Below, in pieces: positions 42,252-49,929 of a DNA stretch of 64,000 nucleotides (positions are counted from its first letter, which is position 1; the number at the start of each line of letters is the position of its first letter). Below the pieces are notes generated by a model. It was not told the DNA's origin. It was given only the letters and a program-made list of their open reading frames with translations, and ran no database searches. The DNA is from Thermocaproicibacter sp036260805 (lineage in GTDB: Bacteria > Bacillota > Clostridia > Oscillospirales > Acutalibacteraceae), in NCBI GenBank assembly GCA_036260805.1, contig DATALZ010000057.1:1-64000 (forward strand). The letters run 5' to 3'. The position numbers and the translations under genes are program-made.

Positions 42252-43176
42252 TGTTTTAGGCATTGATACCAGCAATTACACAACGTCCGCAGCGCTCCTG
42301 TGCGGCGGGGAAATCCGTCAGAGCAAAAAGCTCCTGCCCGTCAAACCGGGGGAGATGGGGCTTCGCCAGAGCGACGCGGTTTTTCATCATGTGCAGCAGC
42401 TCCCGGAAGTAATGGAAGCCCTGCCGTTTACGGGTGCGGAAATCGCAGCAGTGGGCGTTTCGAACCGCCCGCGCAGTATAGAAGGCTCGTACATGCCCTG
42501 CTTTCTCGCGGGGGTATCCGCGGCAAAGGCGGTTTCGCTTTCGCTTCATGTGCCGCTGCATTTTTTCTCTCACCAGCAGGGACATATCGCCGCGGCTTTA
42601 TACTCTGCTAAAAAGCTGGACTTGCTTCATGGGCGTTTCCTCGCGTTCCATGTTTCCGGCGGAACGACCGAGGCGGTACTTGTGCAGCCGGATGAGCAGG
42701 AGATTTTCACCACGAAAATCGTCGCCCAGTCGCTCGACCTGAAAGCGGGACAGGCAGTCGACCGTGTGGGCGTGATGCTCGGCCTGCGTTTTCCTGCCGG
42801 ACCGGAGCTGGAAAAACTTGCTCTGCATGCGGAAAAGCCCCGAAAAATCCACCCATGCCTGAAAGGCTCCGACTGCTCGCTTTCCGGCATTGAGAACCGG
42901 TGCCACGCCAAACTGGAGCAGGGCGTACCCAAAGAGGAAATAGCGGCATTCTGCCTGTACTCCGTCCTCGCGGCTCTGGACGGCATGGCCGCTTCCCTTC
43001 TGGAAGAATACGGCAGTCTTCCGCTGCTGTTCGCGGGTGGCGTCATGAGCAACAGCATCATCCGCGAAGCACTGACGGAAAAGTACGGTGCATATTTCGC
43101 CGAACCAGCGTTTTCTGCCGACAACGCTGCGGGCATTGCTGTTTTGGCTGCAATGCGGGAGGGGATTGAACTGTGA
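42244..43176 (+). CDS. Kae1/TsaD-like (peptidase M22 family) paralogue
   Basis: A 310-aa protein of the ASKHA fold. It starts VLGIDTSNYTTSAALL, parallel to TsaD's GIETSCDETS, has a metal-binding-like HQQGH where TsaD has HxxxH, then FHVSGGTTEAVLV, DRVGVMLGLRFPAGPELEKL and a final FAGGVMSNSIIRE with SADNAAG. It is shorter than TsaD and lacks some of its conserved residues, so it is probably a distinct Firmicute subfamily rather than the tRNA t6A enzyme. The ATG at 42244 lies in the end of nusB; its own end overlaps xseA by 4 bases. Function unproven. Confidence 0.8.
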   Translation: MPDVLGIDTSNYTTSAALLCGGEIRQSKKLLPVKPGEMGLRQSDAVFHHVQQLPEVMEALPFTGAEIAAVGVSNRPRSIEGSYMPCFLAGVSAAKAVSLSLHVPLHFFSHQQGHIAAALYSAKKLDLLHGRFLAFHVSGGTTEAVLVQPDEQEIFTTKIVAQSLDLKAGQAVDRVGVMLGLRFPAGPELEKLALHAEKPRKIHPCLKGSDCSLSGIENRCHAKLEQGVPKEEIAAFCLYSVLAALDGMAASLLEEYGSLPLLFAGGVMSNSIIREALTEKYGAYFAEPAFSADNAAGIAVLAAMREGIEL

Positions 43177-44414
43177 TTCAGACGCCGATGGTTCTGACGG
43201 TAACGCAGCTGAATACCTACATCAAGTCGCAGTTCGAGAGCGACGAGAATCTTTCCCATGTTTTTATCACCGGGGAAATATCCAATTTCACAAATAACTA
43301 CCGTTCAGGGCATCTGTATTTTTCTTTAAAGGATGATAAAAGTGTCATCCGCGCCGTGATGTTCTCCCGCAGCGCTTCGCGTCTGCGCTTTCAGCCGCAG
43401 GACGGAATGAAGGTTATTGCGCGCGGCAGAGTGGGCGTGTACGAGGTTTCGGGGCAATACCAGCTTTATGTGGAAGATTTGCAGCCGGACGGCCTCGGCG
43501 CGCTGAACCTCGCGTTTGAACAGCTGAAGGCAAAGCTCGAAAAAGAGGGCCTGTTTTCCGCAGAACGCAAAAGGCCGCTGCCGGAGTTTCCCCACAGCAT
43601 CGGCGTTATAACCTCACCGACCGGCGCGGCGGTACATGATATTCTTACGATTCTGGAGCGGCGGTATCCGCTGGCACAGGTTGTTTTCTGCCCGGTGCAG
43701 GTTCAGGGCGGGCTTGCCGCTCCGCAGATTGTGAGTGCCCTGCACCGCATGAACCGCCTGAAATGCGCCGACGTGATTATTGTCGGGCGAGGCGGCGGCT
43801 CTCTGGAAGACCTGTGGCCGTTTAATGAGGAAGCGGTTGCCCGCGCGGTTGCGGCTTCCGTTATTCCTGTGATTTCCGCCGTTGGGCACGAAACGGATTT
43901 CACCATCTGCGATTTTGCCGCAGACATGCGCGCGCCGACTCCGTCCGCTGCGGCGGAGCTTGCCGTTCCGGACAAAACCGAGCTTTTGGGCGGGATTCAG
44001 GCTGAGCGGTACCGACTGCAAAACGCAGTTTCGGCAAGGCTTGCAGAAGCCCGCGGCTCGTTTGTTCCTCTCGCGGAAAGCCGTGTGCTGAAGAACCCTC
44101 TGGAACCGGTGGAACTTCGCCGGGTGCAGATCGACCAGCTGCTTACCGACCTGACCTTCGCAATGCGGCGCAGAGAGGACGGTGCGAAGGAGCAGCTTGC
44201 AAATGTAAGCGGCAGACTGAACGCCTTGAGCCCTCTTGCGGTGCTTTCGCGCGGTTATGCGGTTGTTTTCAGCGAATCCGGGCAAACGGTTCCGAAGATG
44301 AAAGAAATTCACAAGGACGATAAAATTCTTGTACAGATGGCTGACGGTTCACTGCGCTGTACGGTAAACGATACGAAACCGGAATCCGGTAAGAAGAAAG
44401 CCACCGTAAAATGA
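43173..44414 (+). CDS. xseA: Exodeoxyribonuclease VII large subunit
   Basis: A 413-aa subunit of ExoVII, which degrades single-stranded DNA to oligonucleotides. It has an N-terminal OB fold (SHVFITGEISNFTNNYRSGH, YFSLKDDKSVIRAVMF) and a catalytic core with RPLPEFPHSIGVITSPTGAA and IIVGRGGGSLEDLW. A second core motif is VISAVGHETDFTICDFAAD. A coiled-coil region and the C-terminal GYAVVF segment follow. GTG start overlaps the preceding gene; an ATG at 43188 is possible. xseB follows after 45 bases. Confidence 0.95.
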   Translation: MIQTPMVLTVTQLNTYIKSQFESDENLSHVFITGEISNFTNNYRSGHLYFSLKDDKSVIRAVMFSRSASRLRFQPQDGMKVIARGRVGVYEVSGQYQLYVEDLQPDGLGALNLAFEQLKAKLEKEGLFSAERKRPLPEFPHSIGVITSPTGAAVHDILTILERRYPLAQVVFCPVQVQGGLAAPQIVSALHRMNRLKCADVIIVGRGGGSLEDLWPFNEEAVARAVAASVIPVISAVGHETDFTICDFAADMRAPTPSAAAELAVPDKTELLGGIQAERYRLQNAVSARLAEARGSFVPLAESRVLKNPLEPVELRRVQIDQLLTDLTFAMRRREDGAKEQLANVSGRLNALSPLAVLSRGYAVVFSESGQTVPKMKEIHKDDKILVQMADGSLRCTVNDTKPESGKKKATVK

Positions 44415-44459
44415 ACATTTAATTGCCGTCATCATGGAAGCGGAAGGATGGTTGTATCA

Positions 44460-44675
44460 ATGAATCAGAAAATGACGTTTGAGTCTGCCGTTGCGCGGCT
44501 GAACGAGATTGTGGAACAGCTGGAACGCGGCGACGCACCGCTCGAAGATTCCCTGAAGCTTTTTGAAGAAGGCTCATCGCTCGCTTCTTACTGCTACAAA
44601 AAGCTCTCTGCGGCGGAGCAGAAAATTAAAAAAATCTCGGAACTGGAAGAAGGGGAAGCCGATGGGAAGGATTGA
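44460..44675 (+). CDS. xseB: Exodeoxyribonuclease VII small subunit
   Basis: A 71-aa small subunit with the family sequence MTFESAVARLNEIVEQLERG near the start, followed by LEDSLKLFEEGSSLASYC and an acidic end. ATG 44460 gives the usual length; an in-frame ATG at 44448 sits one base from GGAAGG and would add four residues. It overlaps ispA by 14 bases. Confidence 0.93.
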   Translation: MNQKMTFESAVARLNEIVEQLERGDAPLEDSLKLFEEGSSLASYCYKKLSAAEQKIKKISELEEGEADGKD

Positions 44676-45549
44676 CCGCGGCGATTATCTGGCAGCTGTG
44701 GAAGACGCGTTGGGGAAGTATGTGCCTGAGGTATCCCTCATGCAGTCCGAGCTTTTCAAAGCCATGCGCTACAGCCTTCTGGCGGGCGGGAAGCGGATTC
44801 GTCCGGTGCTTGTGCTTGAATTCTGCGGACTTTGCGGCGGCGACCAGGAAGCCGCCCTGCCGTTTGCCTGCGCCATTGAGATGATCCACACCTATTCGCT
44901 GATTCACGACGACCTTCCTTGCATGGACGACGATGAACTGCGGCGCGGCAGACCGTCAAACCATGTGGTGTTCGGCGAGGCACAGGCGCTCCTTGCCGGA
45001 GATTCTCTCCTGACAATGGCGTTCGAAACCATGCTTTCGCCCGAAAGCGTCCGGGGCGTCGGTGCGGAGCGTGCGGCGGGTGCGGCAGGTGAGCTGGCAA
45101 AAGCCGCCGGAGCTTACGGAATGGCAGGCGGGCAGGCAATCGACCTGATGAGTGAAGGCAAAAAGATTTCGGCTCAGATGCTCCAGAAGATGGACGAATA
45201 CAAAACCGGTGCGCTCATCCGTGCCGCGGCAAAAATGGGGTGCATCCTTGCCGGTGCCGGTCAAAGATTTGTCCATGCAGCGGACGAATACGCGGCCGCA
45301 CTCGGCTTTGCGTTCCAGATTGTAGACGATATTCTCGATGTGGAAGGTGACACAAAGTCGCTCGGCAAGCCCGTCGGCAGCGACGAGGGCAACGACAAAA
45401 GCACCTATGTTTCACTTCTCGGCATGGAAAACGCAAAGCGCGCGGTAAGCGAGCTGACAAAGACCGCAGTTACGGCGCTTTCCGTGTTTCCCTCAGAAAC
45501 GGATTACCTTGCGGAGCTGGCGGAAAAACTCGCTGCCCGCAATCATTAA
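44662..45549 (+). CDS. ispA: Polyprenyl (farnesyl/geranyl) diphosphate synthase
   Basis: A 295-aa trans-prenyltransferase that condenses isopentenyl diphosphate with allylic diphosphates. The first Asp-rich motif is DDLPCMDDD (around residues 82-90) and the second is DDILDVEGD; GKRIRP and GGQAIDLMSE are also typical. ATG 44662 follows AGGGGAAG and overlaps xseB. The xseA-xseB-ispA order is common in bacteria, often ahead of dxs, which is not present here. The FPP product is likely from the family, not proven by sequence alone. Confidence 0.93.
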   Translation: MGRIDRGDYLAAVEDALGKYVPEVSLMQSELFKAMRYSLLAGGKRIRPVLVLEFCGLCGGDQEAALPFACAIEMIHTYSLIHDDLPCMDDDELRRGRPSNHVVFGEAQALLAGDSLLTMAFETMLSPESVRGVGAERAAGAAGELAKAAGAYGMAGGQAIDLMSEGKKISAQMLQKMDEYKTGALIRAAAKMGCILAGAGQRFVHAADEYAAALGFAFQIVDDILDVEGDTKSLGKPVGSDEGNDKSTYVSLLGMENAKRAVSELTKTAVTALSVFPSETDYLAELAEKLAARNH

Positions 45550-45564
45550 GTTTAGAATTATCCG

Positions 45565-45596
45565 TTGACAAAATTGACGGAATATGATAGTATAAT
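45565..45596 (+). promoter_or_regulatory. Promoter of the rplU-prp-rpmA operon
   Basis: A consensus TTGACA (45565-45570) is followed by TATAAT at 45591-45596 (20-base spacer) or an overlapping TAGTAT at 45588-45593 (17-base spacer). Confidence 0.55.
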
Positions 45597-45676
45597 CAAG
45601 CCGCTTATTGCGGGCTTTAAGTGGTCAAACCCGCCCAGCAATAGCGAGATTAAGAAAAAGGCAGGGCCTTAAATTC
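45597..45676 (+). ncRNA. Ribosomal protein L21 leader
   Basis: The 80-base leader between promoter and rplU contains GCCGCTTATTGCGGGC, a GTGGTCAAACCCGCCC segment and a purine-rich AAGAAAAAGGCAGGGCC before the start. Its position and feel match the L21 leader RNA of Firmicutes, which regulates rplU-rpmA by binding a ribosomal protein. The match is by memory of the family, so it should be tested with its covariance model. Confidence 0.6.
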
Positions 45677-45985
45677 ATGTTTGCAGTAATTGAAACCGGC
45701 GGCAAGCAGTACAAGGTGCAGAAAGATGACGTCATCTTTGTCGAAAAGCTTCCGGCAGAAAAAGACACCACCGTTGAGTTCAAAGTTCTCGCTCTGAACG
45801 CAGACGACGGAATGAAGCTCGGCGCACCTTATGTTGACGGCGCCACCGTTACGGGCAAAGTCCTGAAAAACGGCAAATCCCCGAAAATCACGATTTTGAC
45901 CTATAAGTCAAAGAAGAACGAAAAGCGCAAAATGGGTCACAGACAGCCGTATACCAAGGTTCAGATCGAATCGATCAACGCCTGA
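45677..45985 (+). CDS. rplU: 50S ribosomal protein L21
   Basis: A 102-aa large-subunit protein. It begins MFAVIETGGKQYKVQKDD, the classic L21 start, and ends with KMGHRQPYTKVQIESI. The ATG at 45677 is chosen to match this start; the upstream in-frame stretch is leader RNA. It is followed by prp after 2 bases and rpmA, the conserved Firmicute order. Confidence 0.98.
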   Translation: MFAVIETGGKQYKVQKDDVIFVEKLPAEKDTTVEFKVLALNADDGMKLGAPYVDGATVTGKVLKNGKSPKITILTYKSKKNEKRKMGHRQPYTKVQIESINA

Positions 45986-45987
45986 GT

Positions 45988-46305
45988 ATGATCCGCGCAG
46001 AATTTTTCACGAAGAACGGTCAGCCGAACGGGTTCCGCGTCAGCGGGCATTCCGGCTCATCCGAAGCGGGTACGGACATCATCTGTGCAGCGGTCTCATC
46101 CGCGGCATATATGGCGGCCAATACCATTACGGACGTGATAGGCGTTCCGGCGGAGATTTCGGTTGAGGACGGCCTGATGCTTCTGAAAATTCCGGCAGAG
46201 GCTGCAGATTCCTGCGGCGCTTTGCTTCAGGGTTTCCGCCTTCATATGGCGGCTCTGAAAGAGCAGTATCCGAAGAATATTGAATTAACCGACACGGAGG
46301 TGTAA
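45988..46305 (+). CDS. prp: Ribosomal-processing cysteine protease Prp
   Basis: A 105-aa protease that removes the N-terminal extension of L27. The catalytic pair is visible as His21 in VSGHSGSSEAGTD and Cys33 in DIICAAVSSAAYM. It lies between rplU and rpmA as in most Firmicutes, two bases after rplU. The L27 encoded next carries the matching cleavable extension. Confidence 0.95.
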   Translation: MIRAEFFTKNGQPNGFRVSGHSGSSEAGTDIICAAVSSAAYMAANTITDVIGVPAEISVEDGLMLLKIPAEAADSCGALLQGFRLHMAALKEQYPKNIELTDTEV

Positions 46306-46309
46306 AGTC

Positions 46310-46591
46310 ATGCTGAAGATTAATATTCAGCTTTTCGCTCATAAAAAAGGAATGGGTTCCACAAAGAACGGCCGTGATTCTGAATCCAAGCGTCTCGGCG
46401 TTAAGCGTGCAGACGGTCAGTTCGTTCTGGCCGGCAACATCCTTGTTAAACAGCGCGGAACACACATTCATCCGGGCGAGAATGTCGGCAGGGGTTCCGA
46501 CGATTCCCTGTTTGCCCTGATTGACGGCAAAGTAAAGTTCGAGCATCTTGGCAAAGACCGTAAAAAGGTCAGCGTATACGCCGAACAGTAA
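46310..46591 (+). CDS. rpmA: 50S ribosomal protein L27 (precursor with cleavable extension)
   Basis: A 93-aa L27. The first nine residues, MLKINIQLF, form the extension that Prp removes in Firmicutes, exposing AHKKGMGSTKNGRDSESKRL. This new N-terminus reaches the peptidyl transferase centre. The usual cleavage context is LQFF-A; here it is IQLF-A. Ribosome site CGGAGGTG is 7 bases upstream of ATG. A terminator follows at 46617. Confidence 0.97.
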   Translation: MLKINIQLFAHKKGMGSTKNGRDSESKRLGVKRADGQFVLAGNILVKQRGTHIHPGENVGRGSDDSLFALIDGKVKFEHLGKDRKKVSVYAEQ

Positions 46592-46616
46592 TTTCGCCGG
46601 CGGCGATCAATGAGGA

Positions 46617-46648
46617 TAATCCCGGGTGTTTTCGCCCGGGATTTTTTT
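46617..46648 (+). terminator. Terminator after rpmA
   Basis: AATCCCGGG pairs with CCCGGGATT around TGTTTTCG, followed by seven T. Confidence 0.85.
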
Positions 46649-46726
46649 CGTATTTTCGTGCAGAATAATTTAGGTGATTTTTGTAGTAGATTTGTGCCGG
46701 TTCTTCCGGCGCCAGAAGGAGCACAT

Positions 46727-47998
46727 ATGTTTATTGACAGCGCTAAAATTAGAATATTTGCGGGAAAGGGCGGCGACGGAGCAGTTGCCTTCCACCGTGA
46801 AAAATACGTCGCTTCGGGCGGGCCGGACGGCGGAGACGGCGGGCGCGGCGGAAATGTTGTCTTTCAGGTTGACGATAACCTTTCCACGCTTTCCGACTTC
46901 CGCTATAAGCGCAAATTTACCGCACAGCCCGGTGAAAACGGCAGGGGTAAACGGTGCAACGGAAAGCACGGCGCAGACCTTATCATTCGCGTACCGCGCG
47001 GCACTTTGCTGAAAGACGCCGAAACGGGCAGGCTAATTGCCGACCTTTCTGCGGACGAGCCTCAGGTTGTTGCAAAGGGCGGGCACGGCGGCTGGGGAAA
47101 CGTGCATTTTGCCAATGCAACACGGCAGACTCCCCGCTTTGCGAAGCCGGGCGCGCCGGGGGAGAGCCTTGAGCTTTCCATGGAGCTGAAGCTTCTTGCC
47201 GATGTGGGCCTGGTTGGCTACCCAAACGTGGGAAAATCGACCCTCGTATCCGTTGTGAGCGAAGCAAAGCCGGAAATCGGGAATTATCACTTCACTACCA
47301 TTACGCCGGTACTGGGCGTTGTTCATCTTACGCAGGATCGCTCCTTTGTCATCGCCGACATCCCCGGCTTGATTGAGGGCGCAAACGAGGGCGCGGGCCT
47401 TGGCCACCAGTTTCTCCGTCATGTAGAACGGTGCCGCCTGCTGGTTCATATTGTGGACGTTTCCGGCAGTGAGGGCCGCGACCCGAAGGACGATTTCAGC
47501 GTCATCAACACCGAGCTGAAGAAATTCAACCCGGAGCTGGCCGAACACCCCATGCTTGTGGCCGGGAACAAATGTGACCTTGCCACTGAGGAACAGATTG
47601 CTGATTTTAAGAATTTTGTGGAAAAGCAGGGCTATGAGTTCTTCCCGATTATGGCGGCAATCCGCTATGAGGTAGACCCGCTGCTAAACCGGATCGGTGA
47701 ACTGCTCAGCAAGCTCCCGCCTGTAAAGCGTTACGAACCGGAGCCGGAACCTGTTAAGCCTGTGGAAGAATTTGAGCCGAATGAAGTCACCGTCCGCAAT
47801 CAGAACGGTACTTATATCGTTGAAGGCGATTGGCTGATGCAGACGATGCGCTCCATCAATTTTGACGATGAAGAATCCCTGCGCTACTTTGAAAGCGTGC
47901 TGGAAAAAACCGGCGTCATCCAAGCACTTCGCAATGCGGGCGTCCATGAGGGCGACACAGTCAGCATTTACGGCCTGGAATTCGACTTTATGGAATAA
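46727..47998 (+). CDS. obg: GTPase Obg/CgtA
   Basis: A 423-aa ribosome-assembly and stress GTPase. The glycine-rich Obg fold occupies residues 1-157 (FIDSAKIRIFAGKGGDGAV, GGDGGRGGNVVFQ). The GTPase domain follows with GYPNVGKST, FTTITP, DIPGLIEGA and NKCD, and a C-terminal OCT domain begins around residue 345 (RNQNGTYIVEGDWL). ATG 46727 is selected because AGAAGGAG lies 5 bases upstream and the product then begins like all Obg proteins. mrnC follows. Confidence 0.97.
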   Translation: MFIDSAKIRIFAGKGGDGAVAFHREKYVASGGPDGGDGGRGGNVVFQVDDNLSTLSDFRYKRKFTAQPGENGRGKRCNGKHGADLIIRVPRGTLLKDAETGRLIADLSADEPQVVAKGGHGGWGNVHFANATRQTPRFAKPGAPGESLELSMELKLLADVGLVGYPNVGKSTLVSVVSEAKPEIGNYHFTTITPVLGVVHLTQDRSFVIADIPGLIEGANEGAGLGHQFLRHVERCRLLVHIVDVSGSEGRDPKDDFSVINTELKKFNPELAEHPMLVAGNKCDLATEEQIADFKNFVEKQGYEFFPIMAAIRYEVDPLLNRIGELLSKLPPVKRYEPEPEPVKPVEEFEPNEVTVRNQNGTYIVEGDWLMQTMRSINFDDEESLRYFESVLEKTGVIQALRNAGVHEGDTVSIYGLEFDFME

Positions 47999-48010
47999 GG
48001 GGGCGAACAA

Positions 48011-48409
48011 TTGGAACGCTTCTATAATAAGGACTGCGACCCCCGCCAGTTAAGCCCGCTTTCTCTTGCGTTTATCGGTGACGCGGTATTTGAGGTATTT
48101 GTTCGCGAACGCCTTGTCTGTATGGGGAGCCGCCCCGTTTCGGAGCTGCACCGTCTCTCGGTTCAGGATGTCTGCTGCGGGGCGCAGGCAGAAGCCTCAA
48201 AACGGATTCTGCCGATTCTTACGGAAGAAGAAGCCGCTGTTTTCCGCCGGGGAAAGAACGCGCATCCCGGCCATGTGCCGAAAAACGCCGGCCAGGCGGA
48301 TTATCATACAGCAACGGCTTTGGAAGCTCTGTTCGGCTATTTGTACTTATGCGGGCGCATTGAACGCCTGCGTGAATTATTTGACATAATACAAAGCAAT
48401 AACTCATAG
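48011..48409 (+). CDS. mrnC: Mini-ribonuclease III
   Basis: A 132-aa RNase III-like enzyme without the double-stranded RNA-binding domain; it matures 23S rRNA ends in Bacillus. The catalytic helix LAFIGDAVFEVFVRERL holds the conserved Asp, and a second site is ALEALFGYLYL with the conserved Glu. The start is TTG, 13 bases after the obg stop and behind AAGGGGGCG. Family assignment is clear. Confidence 0.93.
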   Translation: MERFYNKDCDPRQLSPLSLAFIGDAVFEVFVRERLVCMGSRPVSELHRLSVQDVCCGAQAEASKRILPILTEEEAAVFRRGKNAHPGHVPKNAGQADYHTATALEALFGYLYLCGRIERLRELFDIIQSNNS

Positions 48410-48424
48410 AAAGGCGGGTAATGA

Positions 48425-49351
48425 ATGTCACCCGTTAAGGCAGTAAAAGAAAAAGCCTCTGATCTTGTAAAAGATATCGCTGCATACACGGTAGGGAGCA
48501 TCCTTTTGGCCCTGTCGATCAGTATGTTTACGGCGCCGAACCATATTGCCCCGGGCGGCGTTTCGGGTCTCGCCACAGTGATTAATTTTCTGACCGGTTG
48601 GCCGATCGGTACGGTAAGCCTGATTCTGAACGTACCTATTTTCCTTTGGGCGTTTGTGGAAATCGGGTATAAGGGAGTTGCGAAAAGCCTGTTCGCGACG
48701 ATTCTTTCTTCGGTCGCAATCGATGTCCTTGCGCTTGTGATTCAGCCGTATAAGGGCAACCCGATGCTTGCCGCGATTTTCGGCGGCGTTATTCAGGGTG
48801 TTGCGCTTGCGCTGGTCTTTATGCGAAGCGCGACGACGGGCGGCACCGATCTCATAGCACGTCTGCTTGGCCGACATGTGCGGTTTGTTTCCATTGGCAA
48901 GCTGATGCTCTGCGTGGACGGCGTTATCGTCATTATTTCCGCGTTTGTTTACCGGAGCATCGAAAATGCTCTGTACGCGATCATCACGATTTTTGTCTGC
49001 TCCAGACTGATTGATACCATCCTTTACGGCACGGATATCGGTACTGGCAAAGTCCTTTTTATCATATCTTCAAAGAGCCACGAAATAGCACATGAAATTC
49101 TGAGCGATGTAGACCGCGGTGTAACGGTGCTGAAATCCCGAGGGGCTTATTCAGGCCGCGACGGAGAAGTTCTTCTCTGCGCTGTCAGGCGATTTGAGGT
49201 CGCCAAAGTGAAAGATATTGTGCACACCATAGACCGCAACGCGTTTATTATTGTTGGCGAAGCCGGGGAGATTACCGGCGAAGGCTTCCGTCCGGTAAAA
49301 CTGGAAGAGAAGCACATAAGAAAGATGAAAGTAAAAAAGAAAGCGGAATAG
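48425..49351 (+). CDS. YitT-family membrane protein (DUF161 + DUF2179)
   Basis: A 308-aa protein with five or six membrane helices. The family sequence ISMFTAPNHIAPGGVSGLAT follows the first helix and RSATTGGTDLIARLLG lies in the middle. A cytosolic C-terminal DUF2179 domain (residues about 230-300; VTVLKSRGAYSGRDGEVLLC) resembles PII-like ligand-binding folds. The function of YitT proteins is not settled; a transporter role is likely. It is 15 bases after mrnC and ends at a terminator. Confidence 0.9.
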   Translation: MSPVKAVKEKASDLVKDIAAYTVGSILLALSISMFTAPNHIAPGGVSGLATVINFLTGWPIGTVSLILNVPIFLWAFVEIGYKGVAKSLFATILSSVAIDVLALVIQPYKGNPMLAAIFGGVIQGVALALVFMRSATTGGTDLIARLLGRHVRFVSIGKLMLCVDGVIVIISAFVYRSIENALYAIITIFVCSRLIDTILYGTDIGTGKVLFIISSKSHEIAHEILSDVDRGVTVLKSRGAYSGRDGEVLLCAVRRFEVAKVKDIVHTIDRNAFIIVGEAGEITGEGFRPVKLEEKHIRKMKVKKKAE

Positions 49352-49362
49352 AAGCTTAAAGA

Positions 49363-49396
49363 CCTGTCGGCTAAATGAAGCCGGCAGGCTTTTTTA
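49363..49396 (+). terminator. Terminator after the yitT-like gene
   Basis: CCTGTCGGCT (49363-49372) pairs with AGCCGGCAGG (49379-49388), one G-T pair, followed by six T. Confidence 0.85.
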
Positions 49397-49449
49397 TACC
49401 GTCTTAACACGGGTGGTGCTTGTTTAACGGAGTTTTAACGGACTTGGGA

Positions 49450-49478
49450 TTGATTTCCTTATATAGCTGTTATATAAT
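49450..49478 (+). promoter_or_regulatory. Promoter of the GntR-ABC operon
   Basis: TTGATT (49450-49455) and TATAAT (49473-49478) are 17 bases apart. An inverted repeat overlaps the spacer and the -10 box. Confidence 0.7.
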
Positions 49479-49501
49479 ACGTACAACAGATTGAAATCTG
49501 T
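49459..49501. promoter_or_regulatory. Two operator-like palindromes for the GntR regulator
   Basis: TTATATA (49459-49465) and TATATAA (49471-49477) form a perfect repeat with a 5-base centre over the -10 box. A second perfect repeat, ACAGATTGAAATCTGT, spans 49486-49501 across the expected transcript start. Both positions suit repression by the YtrA-type GntR protein encoded 42 bases downstream. Which repeat is bound is unknown. Confidence 0.5.
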
Positions 49502-49542
49502 TTAAGGCCTTAAAACAAAACAAAAGGAGAAATGAAAGGGTA

Positions 49543-49929
49543 ATGACAATAACGGTTGATTTGGCAAGCAACGTTCCTATATACCAGCAGATAAAGTCTG
49601 CGATTGTTGAAGCCATATCAGCCGGAAAACTTCGGGAGGGCGATTCGCTTCCATCTGTGAGACAGTTAGCTAACGATGTTGGTGTCAATATGCTAACCAT
49701 CAACAAGGTTTATACCATATTAAAACAGGAAGGCTATATCACCATCAACAAAAGAAGCGGCGCACTGGTTTCACGGCGTCCGGCGGCGGATCAGGCCTTT
49801 CTCAAAACCATCCGGTCGCAGATTCGAAAGACGGCAGTTCAGGCGCGCAGCCGCAGCGTCAGCGAGTCGGAGTTTATGCAGATTTGCAGCAATGTTTATC
49901 AGGAACTCGATAGGGAGACTGTAAAATGA
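49543..49929 (+). CDS. GntR-family regulator, YtrA subfamily
   Basis: A 128-aa repressor-type protein. The N-terminal winged helix holds PIYQQIKSAIVEAISAGKLR and SVRQLANDVGVNMLTINKVY, followed by the short helical tail typical of YtrA regulators, which have no large effector domain. YtrA proteins control ABC exporters that respond to cell-wall-active compounds. Here it heads an operon with a DUF1648 membrane protein, a small zinc-ribbon protein and an ABC exporter, and overlaps the second gene by 4 bases. Confidence 0.92.
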   Translation: MTITVDLASNVPIYQQIKSAIVEAISAGKLREGDSLPSVRQLANDVGVNMLTINKVYTILKQEGYITINKRSGALVSRRPAADQAFLKTIRSQIRKTAVQARSRSVSESEFMQICSNVYQELDRETVK

